In this document: positions 26,191-35,661 of the stretch, in pieces
Position numbering within the stretch: the stretch's first letter is position 1
Layout of the letters: each line of letters starts with the position of its first letter
Assembly (NCBI GenBank): GCA_015075275.1
Contig: JABTUU010000002.1
Location: 682,001-746,000, forward strand
DNA length: 64,000 nucleotides
Direction: 5' to 3'
Source of the DNA: Anaerolineales bacterium
GTDB taxonomy: Bacteria > Chloroflexota > Anaerolineae > Anaerolineales > Villigracilaceae
Translations under genes and position numbers: made by a program
The notes under the pieces: generated by a model
Told to the model about the DNA's origin: nothing
Databases searched by the model: none
Seen by the model: only the letters and a program-made list of their open reading frames with translations

Positions 26191-26222
26191 GTATATACAA
26201 TTAACGGGGGTAAAATCAACGC

Positions 26223-27671
26223 ATGAAGAAGTTGTTTCAGCCGTTATTGCTCATTATCTTTATTTCAACGTTGATCGGCGCGGGCATGTTGCGACGCGGG
26301 CATGAATGGGGCGACGATTGGGCATGGTATGTTTTACAAGCGAAAAGTATCGCGGATGGCTCGCTGAACGAATTCATCGAGATCAGCGCTTTTACGAATT
26401 ATCAATCCACATCGCATCTCGGACCGCTCGCCTACCCATGGGGCTACCCGCTGATATTGGCTCCGTTTTACGCGCTAAATGGGATCAGTCCAATGACGCT
26501 AAAGATTCCCGGGTTGCTTTTTTACGCAGGGTTTTTAATTTGTTTATATCTATTTGCAAAATCTCGTCTCACACGGACCGAAAGCCTGATCTTCGTTTCG
26601 TTGTTCGCGTTCAACCCAATGCTGTTGGAATTTCTCGATTACATTCTTTCGGATATTCCGTTCCTTTTTTTCTCAACATTGACGCTGCTCTTAGTTGTAC
26701 AACAAAACAAATCGCGGATACATTACGCATTAATCGGCGCCGCCATCTTCTTTACGACATTTATACGCGCTACCGGGCTGCTTTTGCTCGGTTGCTTCTT
26801 GCTGGTCGATTTTTTTGAGTTGCTTGTCCAACGCAAAGATTGGAACGTCGTTAAACGAATCATTTTGAATTCGTTCATTGTTTGCGCAGCGTTCGCGCTC
26901 CTGTGGATCGCCAACATACTCTTATTCCCCGGCGGAGGCGAATCATATTTATCGCAATACAAAAACTTGACCGTTGACCTCGTTATCGGTTTTATCGGCG
27001 CATATTTCAAAGTGTACGGCTGGTTCTTCGGCGAGGCGACGAGATGGCAATATCTTTACTATTTCGTTTTAGCCTTTGCCCTGCTCGGCGTATGGATTCG
27101 CCGCCGAAACGACTTGTATCTTATCTCATTCTTCGGAGTGTGGATGCTCGTTCATATCACTTACCCTTACTGGCAAGGACCGCGCTATATCTTCCCACTT
27201 TTACCTATCTTCATCTACTTTGCATTTCAAGGAATGAAGTTCGCCATCGGAAAACTTTCTGAAAAATATCAAGCGATGGGTCAGCGCGCGATGTACGGAT
27301 TTTGGACTGTCATCGCCATATATTTCCTTGTTACCTCAAGCGTTCTGGCTTACGACAATGTGCGGACCGGACGACAGATCAACGGGCCGTTCGATCCTTT
27401 GAGCATGGAAGTGTATCAATGGATAAAAAACGAAACGCCGCCGACGAGCGTGTTAATCTTTTTCAAGCCGCGCGTCATGAGATTAATGACCGAACGTCCT
27501 TCTATTTATATCAATCAATGCGACGGAATGTTAAAAGGCGATTACTTGGTTCTCAGCAAGAAGGTCGGCGCAAACGGACAAGTTCCGCCCGAAGAGATCG
27601 GAAAGTGCAGCCTGCCGCTAGACGCCATGTTTAATAACCGCAGGTTTATCATCTATAAAATTGAGAAATAA
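26223..27671 (+). CDS. GT39/ArnT-like membrane glycosyltransferase
   Basis: The 482-residue protein has a membrane helix at its start, then the acidic loop HEWGDDWAWYVLQA (residues 28-41), where PMT/ArnT enzymes hold their catalytic Asp residues. About nine more membrane segments follow, and a short extracytoplasmic tail (about 400-482). It likely transfers a sugar from a polyprenyl carrier to an unknown acceptor. It stands alone between two terminators. Confidence 0.8.
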   Translation: MKKLFQPLLLIIFISTLIGAGMLRRGHEWGDDWAWYVLQAKSIADGSLNEFIEISAFTNYQSTSHLGPLAYPWGYPLILAPFYALNGISPMTLKIPGLLFYAGFLICLYLFAKSRLTRTESLIFVSLFAFNPMLLEFLDYILSDIPFLFFSTLTLLLVVQQNKSRIHYALIGAAIFFTTFIRATGLLLLGCFLLVDFFELLVQRKDWNVVKRIILNSFIVCAAFALLWIANILLFPGGGESYLSQYKNLTVDLVIGFIGAYFKVYGWFFGEATRWQYLYYFVLAFALLGVWIRRRNDLYLISFFGVWMLVHITYPYWQGPRYIFPLLPIFIYFAFQGMKFAIGKLSEKYQAMGQRAMYGFWTVIAIYFLVTSSVLAYDNVRTGRQINGPFDPLSMEVYQWIKNETPPTSVLIFFKPRVMRLMTERPSIYINQCDGMLKGDYLVLSKKVGANGQVPPEEIGKCSLPLDAMFNNRRFIIYKIEK

Positions 27672-27698
27672 AAAAACGCCCCGTCAAAAGACAAGGCG
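27669..27698 (-). terminator. dnaN terminator
   Basis: Read on the minus strand, CGCCTTGTC (27698-27690) pairs with GACGGGGCG (27685-27677) using two T-G pairs around a four-base loop, and a run of seven T follows. It overlaps the stop of the convergent GT39 gene. Confidence 0.75.
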
Positions 27699-27723
27699 CC
27701 TCAACTCTCTGCTTCTTCGCTCT

Positions 27724-28857
27724 TTACCCCAAATGCATCGGCATGATCACATGCAAGAACTGATCGTCGCCCACCGGCCTGATCACGCCCGGCGCATTCG
27801 GCGCAGAGGTCTCTAATGCAACGTTTGGAGTCTTGATCACTTCCAACGCTTCGCGCAGGAATTTCACATTGAATGCAATCAGCAGTCCGCCGCCGTCTAC
27901 GGTCGCCTCGACGATAGTTTCATTTTTCCCTGTCTCTTCCGAAGCGGCGGTGATTTCCACTTCGCTGGGCTGCATTTCACCTTGTGCAGATTTGATATTA
28001 AAACGCGCCGCATTCGAACCTTCGCGCGCAAAAATTTCCGCCTGCTTACAAGCTTTCAACAGCGACGCGGTTGAAACCAGCGTGCGCGATTTATACGAGC
28101 GTGGAATGATCTGCTGATAGTCGGGGAACGCGCCGTCAATCAACTGCGAAATAATTTCCACATCTTTTACGCGAAAAACGACCTGACCGCGTCCTTTCGG
28201 CAACGCCATATAGATCGGCTCTTCGCCGTCAGACGCAACGCGCGCCAGTTCTTTCAAGGCTTGGGCGGGCACGATCACCGAAATGGGGGCGGACGCAGGC
28301 GCTGAAAGAAGCGCTTTTCGTACAGAGAGGCGGAACCCATCCGCCGCCGCCATCGTCAATTTATCTCCATCTACTTGAATCAGCGCCCCCATCAAGACGG
28401 GACGGGCTTCATCCGACGACGCCGCAAAAGTTACCTGATGGATCATCTCGCGGAAATCGCCGCTATTAATCTGTATCGCTCCCTCAAGATCGGGGGCTGG
28501 CATAGGCGGAAACTCTTGTGCGTCAATACATTTGATGTCGTTCGTAGACGTTCCGCCGCGCACATTAAGCGTTTGCGTTTGTATATCAAGTTTCAACATC
28601 ACCTGTTCGCTCGGCAACGCGCTCACCAGATCGGAAAACGTGCGCGCGGGAACGGTCGTCGAGCCGTCTTCTTCAATGCGCGCAGGTATCCAACAGGTGA
28701 CGCCCATTTCCAAATTTGTAGCGGAGAGTCGCAAGCGCCCTTCGTCCGATGCGATTAATATATTCGCAAGCACAGGCAATGTGCTGCGCGGCGAAACCGC
28801 TTTCGACACAACGCCCAACCCGCGGGCTAAATTCTCTTGAAGGACAGTCACTTTCAT
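27724..28857 (-). CDS. dnaN: DNA polymerase III beta subunit (sliding clamp)
   Basis: The 377-residue protein has the typical start MKVTVLQENLARGLGVVSKAV, three repeated clamp domains, and LSATNLEMGV and FPDYQQIIP, both well conserved in DnaN. It ends VIMPMHLG, close to the usual MPMR(L) tail. The dimeric ring encircles DNA and tethers the polymerase. The ATG at 28857 is preferred over 28863 because the GAGG ribosome site is correctly spaced only for it. It is not next to dnaA here; its neighbours are unrelated. Confidence 0.97.
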   Translation of the reverse strand: MKVTVLQENLARGLGVVSKAVSPRSTLPVLANILIASDEGRLRLSATNLEMGVTCWIPARIEEDGSTTVPARTFSDLVSALPSEQVMLKLDIQTQTLNVRGGTSTNDIKCIDAQEFPPMPAPDLEGAIQINSGDFREMIHQVTFAASSDEARPVLMGALIQVDGDKLTMAAADGFRLSVRKALLSAPASAPISVIVPAQALKELARVASDGEEPIYMALPKGRGQVVFRVKDVEIISQLIDGAFPDYQQIIPRSYKSRTLVSTASLLKACKQAEIFAREGSNAARFNIKSAQGEMQPSEVEITAASEETGKNETIVEATVDGGGLLIAFNVKFLREALEVIKTPNVALETSAPNAPGVIRPVGDDQFLHVIMPMHLG

Positions 28858-28914
28858 AGTCATCGCCTCGCGTATTTTTTTGAAAGTATATCATTAAGTG
28901 CGACGTGTATTGCG

Positions 28915-30819
28915 CTAGCTCCCGAATATAAGAGCGGAGATCGCCCAGACCGCCAGCGCCGAAAACTGACAAGCGAATAACCCGGCAAAAACGTAGACGA
29001 CATACATCCAAGCGGACGTTTTCGCTTTGGCGGGCGACAGTCGAAACGTTTGCCCAGTCGCCAGCGCCTTGGCGATATCCGTCGCCTGTTCGAAGTCGGC
29101 GCTCCAAAAAACATCGGTTTCGCTCTCGCCAACGATTAGCCGCGCGCCGCCGAACGATTTCATCCACGTCGCCAGACGAGAAGGCGCCGCGAACGTATCT
29201 ACATCGGATAGAACCAGAGCTTGAGCGGGAGGCGCTTGCGCCAAATCAGTGTTAGCGTCAACGATCGTCGTCAAAATTGCAGGCGCGCGCTCCGCAAAAG
29301 CCTTTTGCGCCAATCCGCCAAACGATCCATCGCGATCTAGAATCAAAACGCGATAACGCGCTTGCGCCTCTTCTTGCGCGTCGTTTTTATAACGGGCGTC
29401 TTTTCGCAAAGCATGGAGGTGGTACCCAAAGACAATTGCAAATAAAATCAGCGCTTGCAAGGAATCGCGGATATCGTTCCATAAAGCGCCGAATTCTGCG
29501 GTTAACACGGCTGAGATCAGATAGAAAATTATAACGCTCGCAAGCGTCATGCCGCCTACCACGCAAGCAAATAGCGCAAAATACATATAGAATTTACGCA
29601 CGACCGACCTGCGCGCAGAGGAGTTTTGCTCTTGCATAGCCTGCGCTTGCATAGGACGCCACGTCTTCAACCATAATGGCAGCCCAATGCTCAATCCCGC
29701 CAACGACGCTGAAAGGCTGGAGGCAAAATATCCTCCGTCAACTTGGGCGACGGCAAAGACATCTAAAAGCGCAGCGATCAACACGTTGACGGAAGTAAAG
29801 GAAACGATCAACCCCGCGCCCGCTAAAATATAGAAAAGCAGACGCCGTTTGCCAGCGCGGAGCGTTTCATCTTCTTCAAACGCGAATTGTCGATTCAGCC
29901 ACATGCCATAATATGCCCAGATCAGCCCAAAGGGCGTTCCCAAAGAAATTGGCGCGCTGATATTTGTCATGAAATCGCGCCACGCAATTTCTTGCGAACC
30001 GAGGACCTTCATCAAGATTTGGTGTATGAAACTTCCGCCGCACGATAAGGCGACGAACGCGCCGATTAAAGTCAGCGCGTATAAAACAACGAGGCGTATG
30101 TATGAATCGCGCTCAGTCTTGTCGGACAAAGCGCTTTGCAGCGCGCTCCAAGCGGCGTACCAGATCGGCGCGCCGACCATCAGCATGACGATCGCGTTAA
30201 GGACTGGTTCGTCGGCGCTTAACGTTTGCGGTCGCCATGCGAGCATAAAGTTCAAGATTCCTTGCGCGCCGTATACGGTCAACGCTAGTCCGTACGCCAT
30301 CCACGCAAAACGATATAAGCGACGAATTCCAGCAAAGTTCTCTTTTTCGCTTATGACGTTCCAATTGGTCTGTAATACGCGAAAGAAATAGGCGGCAACA
30401 AGCAAATTGCTCAAAATAGCGATGGCATTATCCGCGAGAGTTTGTGAACCGCCTCCGGCGATCGCATAGCGAGCATACGAGTGAACGGACTCCAGCGCCG
30501 CGCGGCTGATCAACGCCAGCAGATTTTGCGCTACAGGGATAAGCGTGCCCAGCAAAGCGCCATATAGGAAAATAGCGCGCAACATCGCCTCGTTCTCCTC
30601 GCTCTCCCTTGCGGCAGCCTTTTGCGCCCACAACCAGTGAATCAGAAAGATCGGCGTTCCCACTAGAATTAAAGACAGCGCCTGCGCCAATAAAGTCGTG
30701 TCGCCGATTACCAAACCCTGCCTGAATATAGAACGCAGCAAGTTAATCAAGCCCCATAACGTCGCTTCAAGGCTGACAGCGGCTACAGCGTAAAAATATA
30801 AACGTCGAATTGATTTCAT
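28915..30819 (-). CDS. DUF5671-type large membrane protein
   Basis: The 634-residue protein has about 14 membrane helices arranged in repeated blocks, each with a pattern like RRLYFYAVAAVSLEATLWGL (start) or RRLYRFAWMAYGLALTVYG (about 167-185), as in DUF5671. A non-membrane stretch (about 490-600) follows, then a last helix pair. The function is unknown. It is separated from dnaN by 57 bases and may be cotranscribed with it. Confidence 0.75.
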   Translation of the reverse strand: MKSIRRLYFYAVAAVSLEATLWGLINLLRSIFRQGLVIGDTTLLAQALSLILVGTPIFLIHWLWAQKAAARESEENEAMLRAIFLYGALLGTLIPVAQNLLALISRAALESVHSYARYAIAGGGSQTLADNAIAILSNLLVAAYFFRVLQTNWNVISEKENFAGIRRLYRFAWMAYGLALTVYGAQGILNFMLAWRPQTLSADEPVLNAIVMLMVGAPIWYAAWSALQSALSDKTERDSYIRLVVLYALTLIGAFVALSCGGSFIHQILMKVLGSQEIAWRDFMTNISAPISLGTPFGLIWAYYGMWLNRQFAFEEDETLRAGKRRLLFYILAGAGLIVSFTSVNVLIAALLDVFAVAQVDGGYFASSLSASLAGLSIGLPLWLKTWRPMQAQAMQEQNSSARRSVVRKFYMYFALFACVVGGMTLASVIIFYLISAVLTAEFGALWNDIRDSLQALILFAIVFGYHLHALRKDARYKNDAQEEAQARYRVLILDRDGSFGGLAQKAFAERAPAILTTIVDANTDLAQAPPAQALVLSDVDTFAAPSRLATWMKSFGGARLIVGESETDVFWSADFEQATDIAKALATGQTFRLSPAKAKTSAWMYVVYVFAGLFACQFSALAVWAISALIFGS

Positions 30820-30871
30820 ACAAACTCCTTTGGTCGCGCAATGCTAAGGGAGCGCGGCGCCTAAAGCGGGC

Positions 30872-31336
30872 TTAATAATCCTGATACCAGTCATAAGACC
30901 AATAGTAGTAAGGCATGGAAACCAATTTCCATGCGCCATCTTGTTTCGCTAAAAACGCCTGATCGGAGGAAGAATAATTCGTCGGAAAAATATCCATGGA
31001 TGCGCTGCGCATCGTCAGCGCGACATAAGCTTCATTCCCTGCAATTTCAGCCGCGCCAATTTCAATGCCTCCATCCGAGAGGCTGATATTCCCGTTCAAA
31101 AACGATCGCCGAAACTCCTCATAGGTAGGTTTATTCTCCAGGTCCGCCAGATAACCGTAGGCTTTCACATAATCTTTATTGATCGCCGCTAGAATATAAT
31201 TGTGAACGACCGCCTGCGGAGCGTCCTCCGCTTGATATTCACCGTCGTCGCGTCGAACAAAAAACAGGATCGTCGCCAAAATAATCAACGCGCCAATGCC
31301 GATCAGTATGCCTGTTAAAAATTTATCCTGTTTCAT
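30872..31336 (-). CDS. Membrane-anchored NTF2-like protein, unknown function
   Basis: The 154-residue protein has one N-terminal membrane helix (GILIGIGALIILATILFFV) and a soluble part with VVHNYILAAINKDYVKAYGYL, the opening helix pattern of NTF2-like folds, ending in an aromatic tail YYYWSYDWYQDY. The family is not identified. The ATG at 31336 is chosen for its GGAGG site; a longer frame upstream lacks support. It is divergent from pepF. Confidence 0.68.
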   Translation of the reverse strand: MKQDKFLTGILIGIGALIILATILFFVRRDDGEYQAEDAPQAVVHNYILAAINKDYVKAYGYLADLENKPTYEEFRRSFLNGNISLSDGGIEIGAAEIAGNEAYVALTMRSASMDIFPTNYSSSDQAFLAKQDGAWKLVSMPYYYWSYDWYQDY

Positions 31337-31438
31337 AGAAGAGCCTCCAGTTGATATTGCCTTAATCATAACGTAAAACCCGCAACGCATTCTGCATTTG
31401 TTATACTTAACCCATCTTTCTTTCAAGGAGTTTCAATC

Positions 31439-33241
31439 ATGGCCGCAAAAGCCCCTCGCTGGGATATGACCAACGTCTATCCTTCGCTCGATTCCAAGCA
31501 ATTCAAAAACGCCATAAAAAAATACAAAGCGGAGCTGGACGAATTAGAAATTTTCCTCCAGAAGGCTGTCAAAGCCAATTCCAAAACCGATGCAAAAAAA
31601 TTGGGCAAACTATTCGGCGAAGCAATGGAACGCTTCAACGCGCTCTTTAACCTCTCCGGCACAATCAGCCCCTACATCTATTCTTTCGTCTCCACCGATT
31701 CGCGCAACAAAGAAGCGATGCGTGCGCTCTCCGCGTTCGAGCAAATGTCAGTGCGAGCGAGCGTCCTCAATACTCAATTCCAAGCCTGGACCGGCGCGCT
31801 CGGACAAACTGCCATCAAGAAAGCCGCCAAAATGAACGCCTCGGCAAAATCGCACGAATTTGCGCTGCTCGAAACGGCGGAACAGTCCAAATATTTAATG
31901 AGTCCGGCGGAAGAAACCCTCGCCGCCGATCTGACCTTGAGCGGCGGCAACGCCTTCGGCAAACTGCAAGGGACGGTCACGTCGCAAATGACGGTTGATT
32001 TTGAGCTGAACGGCAAGACTCAAAAAATGCCGATGCCCGCCCTCATCAACCTGCGCTCGCATCCCGATGAAGCCACGCGCCGCCGCGGATACGAAGCCGA
32101 AAACAAAGCCTGGGAGACGGTTCAAGAAACGCTGACGGCGTGCATGAACGGCGTCAAAGGCGAAACGCTGACGCTGGACAAAAAGCGCGGACGCGAAGAC
32201 GCCCTTCACGCTTCTCTCGATTTCGCCCGCATTGATCGCTCAACTCTAAACGCCATGCTCAGCGCGATGAAAGATTCGTTCCCCATGTTCCAGCGATACT
32301 TCAAGAGCAAAGCCAAACGCCTTGGAAAAAAGAAACTTGCTTGGTGGGATCTCTTCGCTCCGATGGGTAAAACCGATACCGTCTATTCGTGGAACGAAGC
32401 GCGCGACTTTATCACACGCAACTTCAGCCAGTTTTCGCCGGAACTCGGCGCCTTCGCCAAACGCGCCTTCGATAATCATTGGATTGACGCTGAACAGCGC
32501 GAAGGCAAACGCGGCGGCGCATTCTGTATGGGCGTGGAAGGCGTGAAGGAAAGCCGCATTATGAGCAACTTTGACGGTTCATTCGATCAGGTCAGCACGC
32601 TCGCGCATGAACTCGGTCATGCTTTTCATAATGAATGTGCATATCAAGCGGGTAAAACCCCCATTCAGCAAAATACGCCGATGACGCTGGCGGAGACCGC
32701 TTCGATCATGTGCGAGACCATCGCCACTGAAGCCGCATTAAAAGAGATCGCCAACCCGCAAGAAGAACTCGCCGTGTTAGAAGCGCAGATCAACGGCGCC
32801 TCGCAAACGATCGTGGATATTTACTCGCGCTACCTATTTGAGAAAGAAGTCTTCGAACGCCGCGCCAAATCGGAACTCTCCTCCGACGAGTTGAACGAGA
32901 TCATGGAGCGCGCTCAAAAAGCCGCCTATGGCGACGGGTTAGACGAACGCTACTTGCAAAAATATATGTGGACGTGGAAGCCTCATTATTATTCCAGCGG
33001 CTTCTCATTCTATAACTACCCATACGCGTTTGGCTTGCTCTTTGCCACAGGCTTATACGCCATCTACCAAAAACGCGGCGCGGAATTCGTCCCCGCATAT
33101 AAGGAACTGCTCGCCTCTACCGGCGAAGCGCGCGCGGCTGACCTTGCCGATAAATTCGGCATCAACATTCGCACAAAGAAATTCTGGGCGGACAGCCTCG
33201 CGATCATCAGCAGGCGCGTAGACCGGTACTGCAAACTATAG
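31439..33241 (+). CDS. pepF: M3-family oligoendopeptidase
   Basis: The 600-residue protein has the zinc motif HELGH (His390, Glu391, His394) in STLAHELGHAFHNE and the third ligand region ETASIMCET about 25 residues on, the M3B arrangement. The start MTNVYPSLDSKQFKNAI is typical for PepF. It is a cytoplasmic enzyme that degrades short peptides. AAGGAG precedes the ATG. The rhodanese gene begins eight bases after its stop, so the two are likely cotranscribed. Confidence 0.93.
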   Translation: MAAKAPRWDMTNVYPSLDSKQFKNAIKKYKAELDELEIFLQKAVKANSKTDAKKLGKLFGEAMERFNALFNLSGTISPYIYSFVSTDSRNKEAMRALSAFEQMSVRASVLNTQFQAWTGALGQTAIKKAAKMNASAKSHEFALLETAEQSKYLMSPAEETLAADLTLSGGNAFGKLQGTVTSQMTVDFELNGKTQKMPMPALINLRSHPDEATRRRGYEAENKAWETVQETLTACMNGVKGETLTLDKKRGREDALHASLDFARIDRSTLNAMLSAMKDSFPMFQRYFKSKAKRLGKKKLAWWDLFAPMGKTDTVYSWNEARDFITRNFSQFSPELGAFAKRAFDNHWIDAEQREGKRGGAFCMGVEGVKESRIMSNFDGSFDQVSTLAHELGHAFHNECAYQAGKTPIQQNTPMTLAETASIMCETIATEAALKEIANPQEELAVLEAQINGASQTIVDIYSRYLFEKEVFERRAKSELSSDELNEIMERAQKAAYGDGLDERYLQKYMWTWKPHYYSSGFSFYNYPYAFGLLFATGLYAIYQKRGAEFVPAYKELLASTGEARAADLADKFGINIRTKKFWADSLAIISRRVDRYCKL

Positions 33242-33248
33242 CGCAGCC

Positions 33249-33698
33249 ATGTCGAGAACAAGATTCTTCCTCGCCTTTTCCGCATTAGCCCTTGCTGCGC
33301 TGGCGTGCAACGCATTGACTTCTTCTGCGCCGACGCAAAACGCTCCCACGGACGGTCTTCCTCGCACTGAAGACGACGTTCCGCGCATAGACGTTGACGC
33401 GGCAAAAGAAGCGCTCGACAGCGGCGCAGCGATCCTTGTGGACGTACGCAGTAAAGTCGCATACGCAGAAAGTCACATCCCGGGCGCGCTTTCCATTCCA
33501 TTAGACGTGTTCGAGATTAACGTCAACGACTCCAACCTCGATAAAGCGCAATGGATCATCACTTACTGTACCTGACCGAACGAACATACGAGCGCCCGTG
33601 CGGCGTTCCTCATGTTGCGCAACGGGTACGCGCGTGTCGAAGCGATTCGCGGCGGTTTTGAAGCGTGGCTCAATGCAGGGTATCCAGTTGAGCCGTAA
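33249..33698 (+). CDS. Rhodanese-domain lipoprotein, candidate selenoprotein (UGA at codon 109)
   Basis: The frame encodes 149 residues if the TGA at 33573-33575 is read. A lipoprotein signal ends LAALAC (Cys20). The rhodanese domain runs from about residue 45: ILVDVRSKVAYAESHIPGAL, then ITYCT-UGA-PNEHTSARAA and, after the stop, FLMLRNGYARVEAIRGGFEAWLNAGYP, all conserved rhodanese text in the same frame. Cysteine relatives have YCxCPNE here, so UGA replaces the second Cys. A hairpin at 33590-33608 fits a bacterial SECIS. A nonsense pseudogene is the main alternative. No sel genes are in the window. Confidence 0.75.
33590..33608 (+). promoter_or_regulatory. SECIS-like hairpin after the in-frame UGA
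   Basis: GAGCGCC (33590-33596) pairs with GGCGTTC (33602-33608), seven pairs with one G-U, around a five-base loop CGTGC. The loop begins 22 bases after the UGA and has G at its second position, within the spacing and loop rules known for bacterial SECIS elements. The region is GC-rich, so some pairing is expected by chance. Confidence 0.55.
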
Positions 33699-33725
33699 GA
33701 TAAGGTTAACCTTGTCCGACAAATT

Positions 33726-34091
33726 ATGACCATCCTCTCCATCCACCACGTTCAACTAGCAATGTCCGCGGATCAGGAAGATTCAGCGCGGGCATTTTAT
33801 GTTCGCATTCTCGGCTTTCAAGAAATTCCCAAACCTGCCGAGCTCGCCAAACGCGGAGGCGCGTGGTTTGAGTTTGGAAACGTTCAATTGCACCTCGGCG
33901 TTGAAACAGATTTCCGCCCCGCGCGCAAAGCGCACCCCGCATTCCTCGTAGATGATCTTGATGCGCTTCTCGAAAAGGTTCAAGTTGCCGGTTACGAATG
34001 GGATCAATCACAACCGCCGCTGGAGGGATTCAAACGCGCGCATGTGTTCGATCCATTTGGGAATCGGATCGAGTTGATGGAGAAAGTGTAG
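33726..34091 (+). CDS. VOC-family (glyoxalase/bleomycin resistance-like) protein
   Basis: The 121-residue protein has one pair of beta-alpha-beta modules: IHHVQLAMSADQED at the start (metal His8), GGAWFEFGNVQLHLGVE in the middle and VFDPFGNRIELME at the end (metal Glu). This single-domain form works as a dimer with a metal at the interface. The substrate cannot be predicted. A strong bidirectional terminator follows. Confidence 0.87.
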   Translation: MTILSIHHVQLAMSADQEDSARAFYVRILGFQEIPKPAELAKRGGAWFEFGNVQLHLGVETDFRPARKAHPAFLVDDLDALLEKVQVAGYEWDQSQPPLEGFKRAHVFDPFGNRIELMEKV

Positions 34092-34118
34092 GACAAAGTC
34101 AACTTTGCCCTGCAAAAT

Positions 34119-34150
34119 AAAAAGCCCACGTCGCGCGACGTGGGCTTTTT
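34119..34150. terminator. Perfect bidirectional terminator
   Basis: AAAAAGCCCACGTCGC (34119-34134) and its exact reverse complement (34135-34150) form a 16-bp palindrome with A and T runs at the ends. It serves both the VOC gene and the convergent gdhA. Confidence 0.9.
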
Positions 34151-34168
34151 ACCGCCAACTGAAATCGG

Positions 34169-35464
34169 TTAACTTCCGTGAATCCAACCGCGCAGCCGCA
34201 TCGCGTCTACCACGCGCTGAATGGAAACCATGTATGCCGCATCGCGCATGCCTACGCCTTTATCTTGCGACATCTTCAAAACGCCATGGAATGCCTCGGT
34301 CATGCGCGCGTCGAGACGATCAAAGACTTCTTGCTTCGCCCAATAAAAGTTCATGTCGTTTTGCACGCCTTCAAAATACGAAGTCGTTACGCCGCCAGCG
34401 TTGCAGAGGAAATCGGGAACGGTGAAAATCTTCATCTCTTTAAGATGCTCGTCCGCTTCCGGCGTGGTGGGACCGTTCGCGCCTTCCGCTAAAATTTTCA
34501 CGGTTTTGGAAATTTTCTGAACCGTATCGGCGTTGACCTGATTTTCAAGCGCGGCGGGAATCAAAACGTCCACGTCTTTGGCAATCCATGCATCGCCGTC
34601 CTCGGCGACATACCCGGCGGCAAGCGCCTTTTCCTTATCAATCGTACCGTAAGGGTCGGTGATCGAAAAGAGGAAATGCGCATCCACGCCGTCTTTGTGG
34701 CTATATGTGTAGGATTTTTTATCGTTGCGATCCCAACAAGATACGCAAACCACGCGTCCGCCCAGAATTTCGGTAAACCCGATAGCGGCATGCCGCGCGA
34801 CGTTGCCGAAACCTTGAATCGATGCGGTCGCTTTCTTCGGATCTATCTTAAGCTGTTTCATCGCTTCGCGAATCGTGTAGATGACGCCGAAGCCGGTCGC
34901 CTCCGTGCGCCCTTGCGAACCGCCGCTGCCGACCGGTTTACCAGTGAACGCACCCGGCGTAAACTCGCCGGTCAATTTGGAATATTCATCCATCATCCAG
35001 CCCATCATCTGCGCATTGGTGCCAACGTCCGGCGCGGGAATATCTTGCCGCGGTCCGATATTTTTGACCATCTGCCGCACCCAGCCGCGACAAAGTTGTT
35101 CCTTCTCGCCGACAGATAATTTCGACGGGTCTACGACGACTCCGCCCTTGCCGCCGCCCAGCGGAATATCCACCACCGCGCATTTCCACGTCATCCACAT
35201 GGAAAGAGCGCGCACGGTGTCAAGGGTTTCATTCGCCGCAAAACGGATGCCGCCTTTGCCAGGTCCACGCACGTCATTATGCTGCACGCGAAGGCCGGTG
35301 AATACCTGAAGCGCGCCATCGTCCATTCGCACGGGGATGCGGAAGGTAAATTCGCGCGAGGGCCAGCGCAACACCTCGCGTACGCCCGCGTCTAAATTTA
35401 ACTGTCCGGCAACATGGTCGAATTGTTGCTGCGCGATTTGAAAAGCGTTTGTGTTTTCTGACAT
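34169..35464 (-). CDS. gdhA: Glutamate dehydrogenase (Glu/Leu/Phe/Val type)
   Basis: The 431-residue protein has the substrate-site block GKGGIRFAANE, the catalytic Lys in DIPLGGGKGGV, DIPAPDVGTN, and the NAD(P) motif GFGNVARHAA in the second domain. Length fits hexameric bacterial and archaeal glutamate dehydrogenase. It interconverts glutamate with 2-oxoglutarate and ammonia. Leucine dehydrogenase-type relatives are shorter. AGGAG precedes the ATG, and a hairpin lies in the leader. Confidence 0.93.
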   Translation of the reverse strand: MSENTNAFQIAQQQFDHVAGQLNLDAGVREVLRWPSREFTFRIPVRMDDGALQVFTGLRVQHNDVRGPGKGGIRFAANETLDTVRALSMWMTWKCAVVDIPLGGGKGGVVVDPSKLSVGEKEQLCRGWVRQMVKNIGPRQDIPAPDVGTNAQMMGWMMDEYSKLTGEFTPGAFTGKPVGSGGSQGRTEATGFGVIYTIREAMKQLKIDPKKATASIQGFGNVARHAAIGFTEILGGRVVCVSCWDRNDKKSYTYSHKDGVDAHFLFSITDPYGTIDKEKALAAGYVAEDGDAWIAKDVDVLIPAALENQVNADTVQKISKTVKILAEGANGPTTPEADEHLKEMKIFTVPDFLCNAGGVTTSYFEGVQNDMNFYWAKQEVFDRLDARMTEAFHGVLKMSQDKGVGMRDAAYMVSIQRVVDAMRLRGWIHGS

Positions 35465-35493
35465 GATACGTTCGCTCCTAAACTGATAATATA

Positions 35494-35520
35494 AACGGGC
35501 ATCCCAAAGGGAAGCCCGTT
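35494..35520 (-). promoter_or_regulatory. Hairpin in the gdhA leader
   Basis: AACGGGC (35494-35500) pairs with GCCCGTT (35514-35520), with an inner TCCC-AAA-GGGA that can extend it. It lies 30 bases before gdhA on its transcript. There is no T run, so it may affect message stability or translation; no known riboswitch was recognised. Confidence 0.4.
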
Positions 35521-35661
35521 GTAGATAAATAGAACGCGATGGATTGTTGTCCCGTCATCGTTTCCATAGCGCAAGGGTATCACGAGACTCAATTAACCGT
35601 CAATACGCTAATCAGCGCCGTTCAAAATGCTGGTTAAGGTCTTCGTCCAGCCGGCATTATA

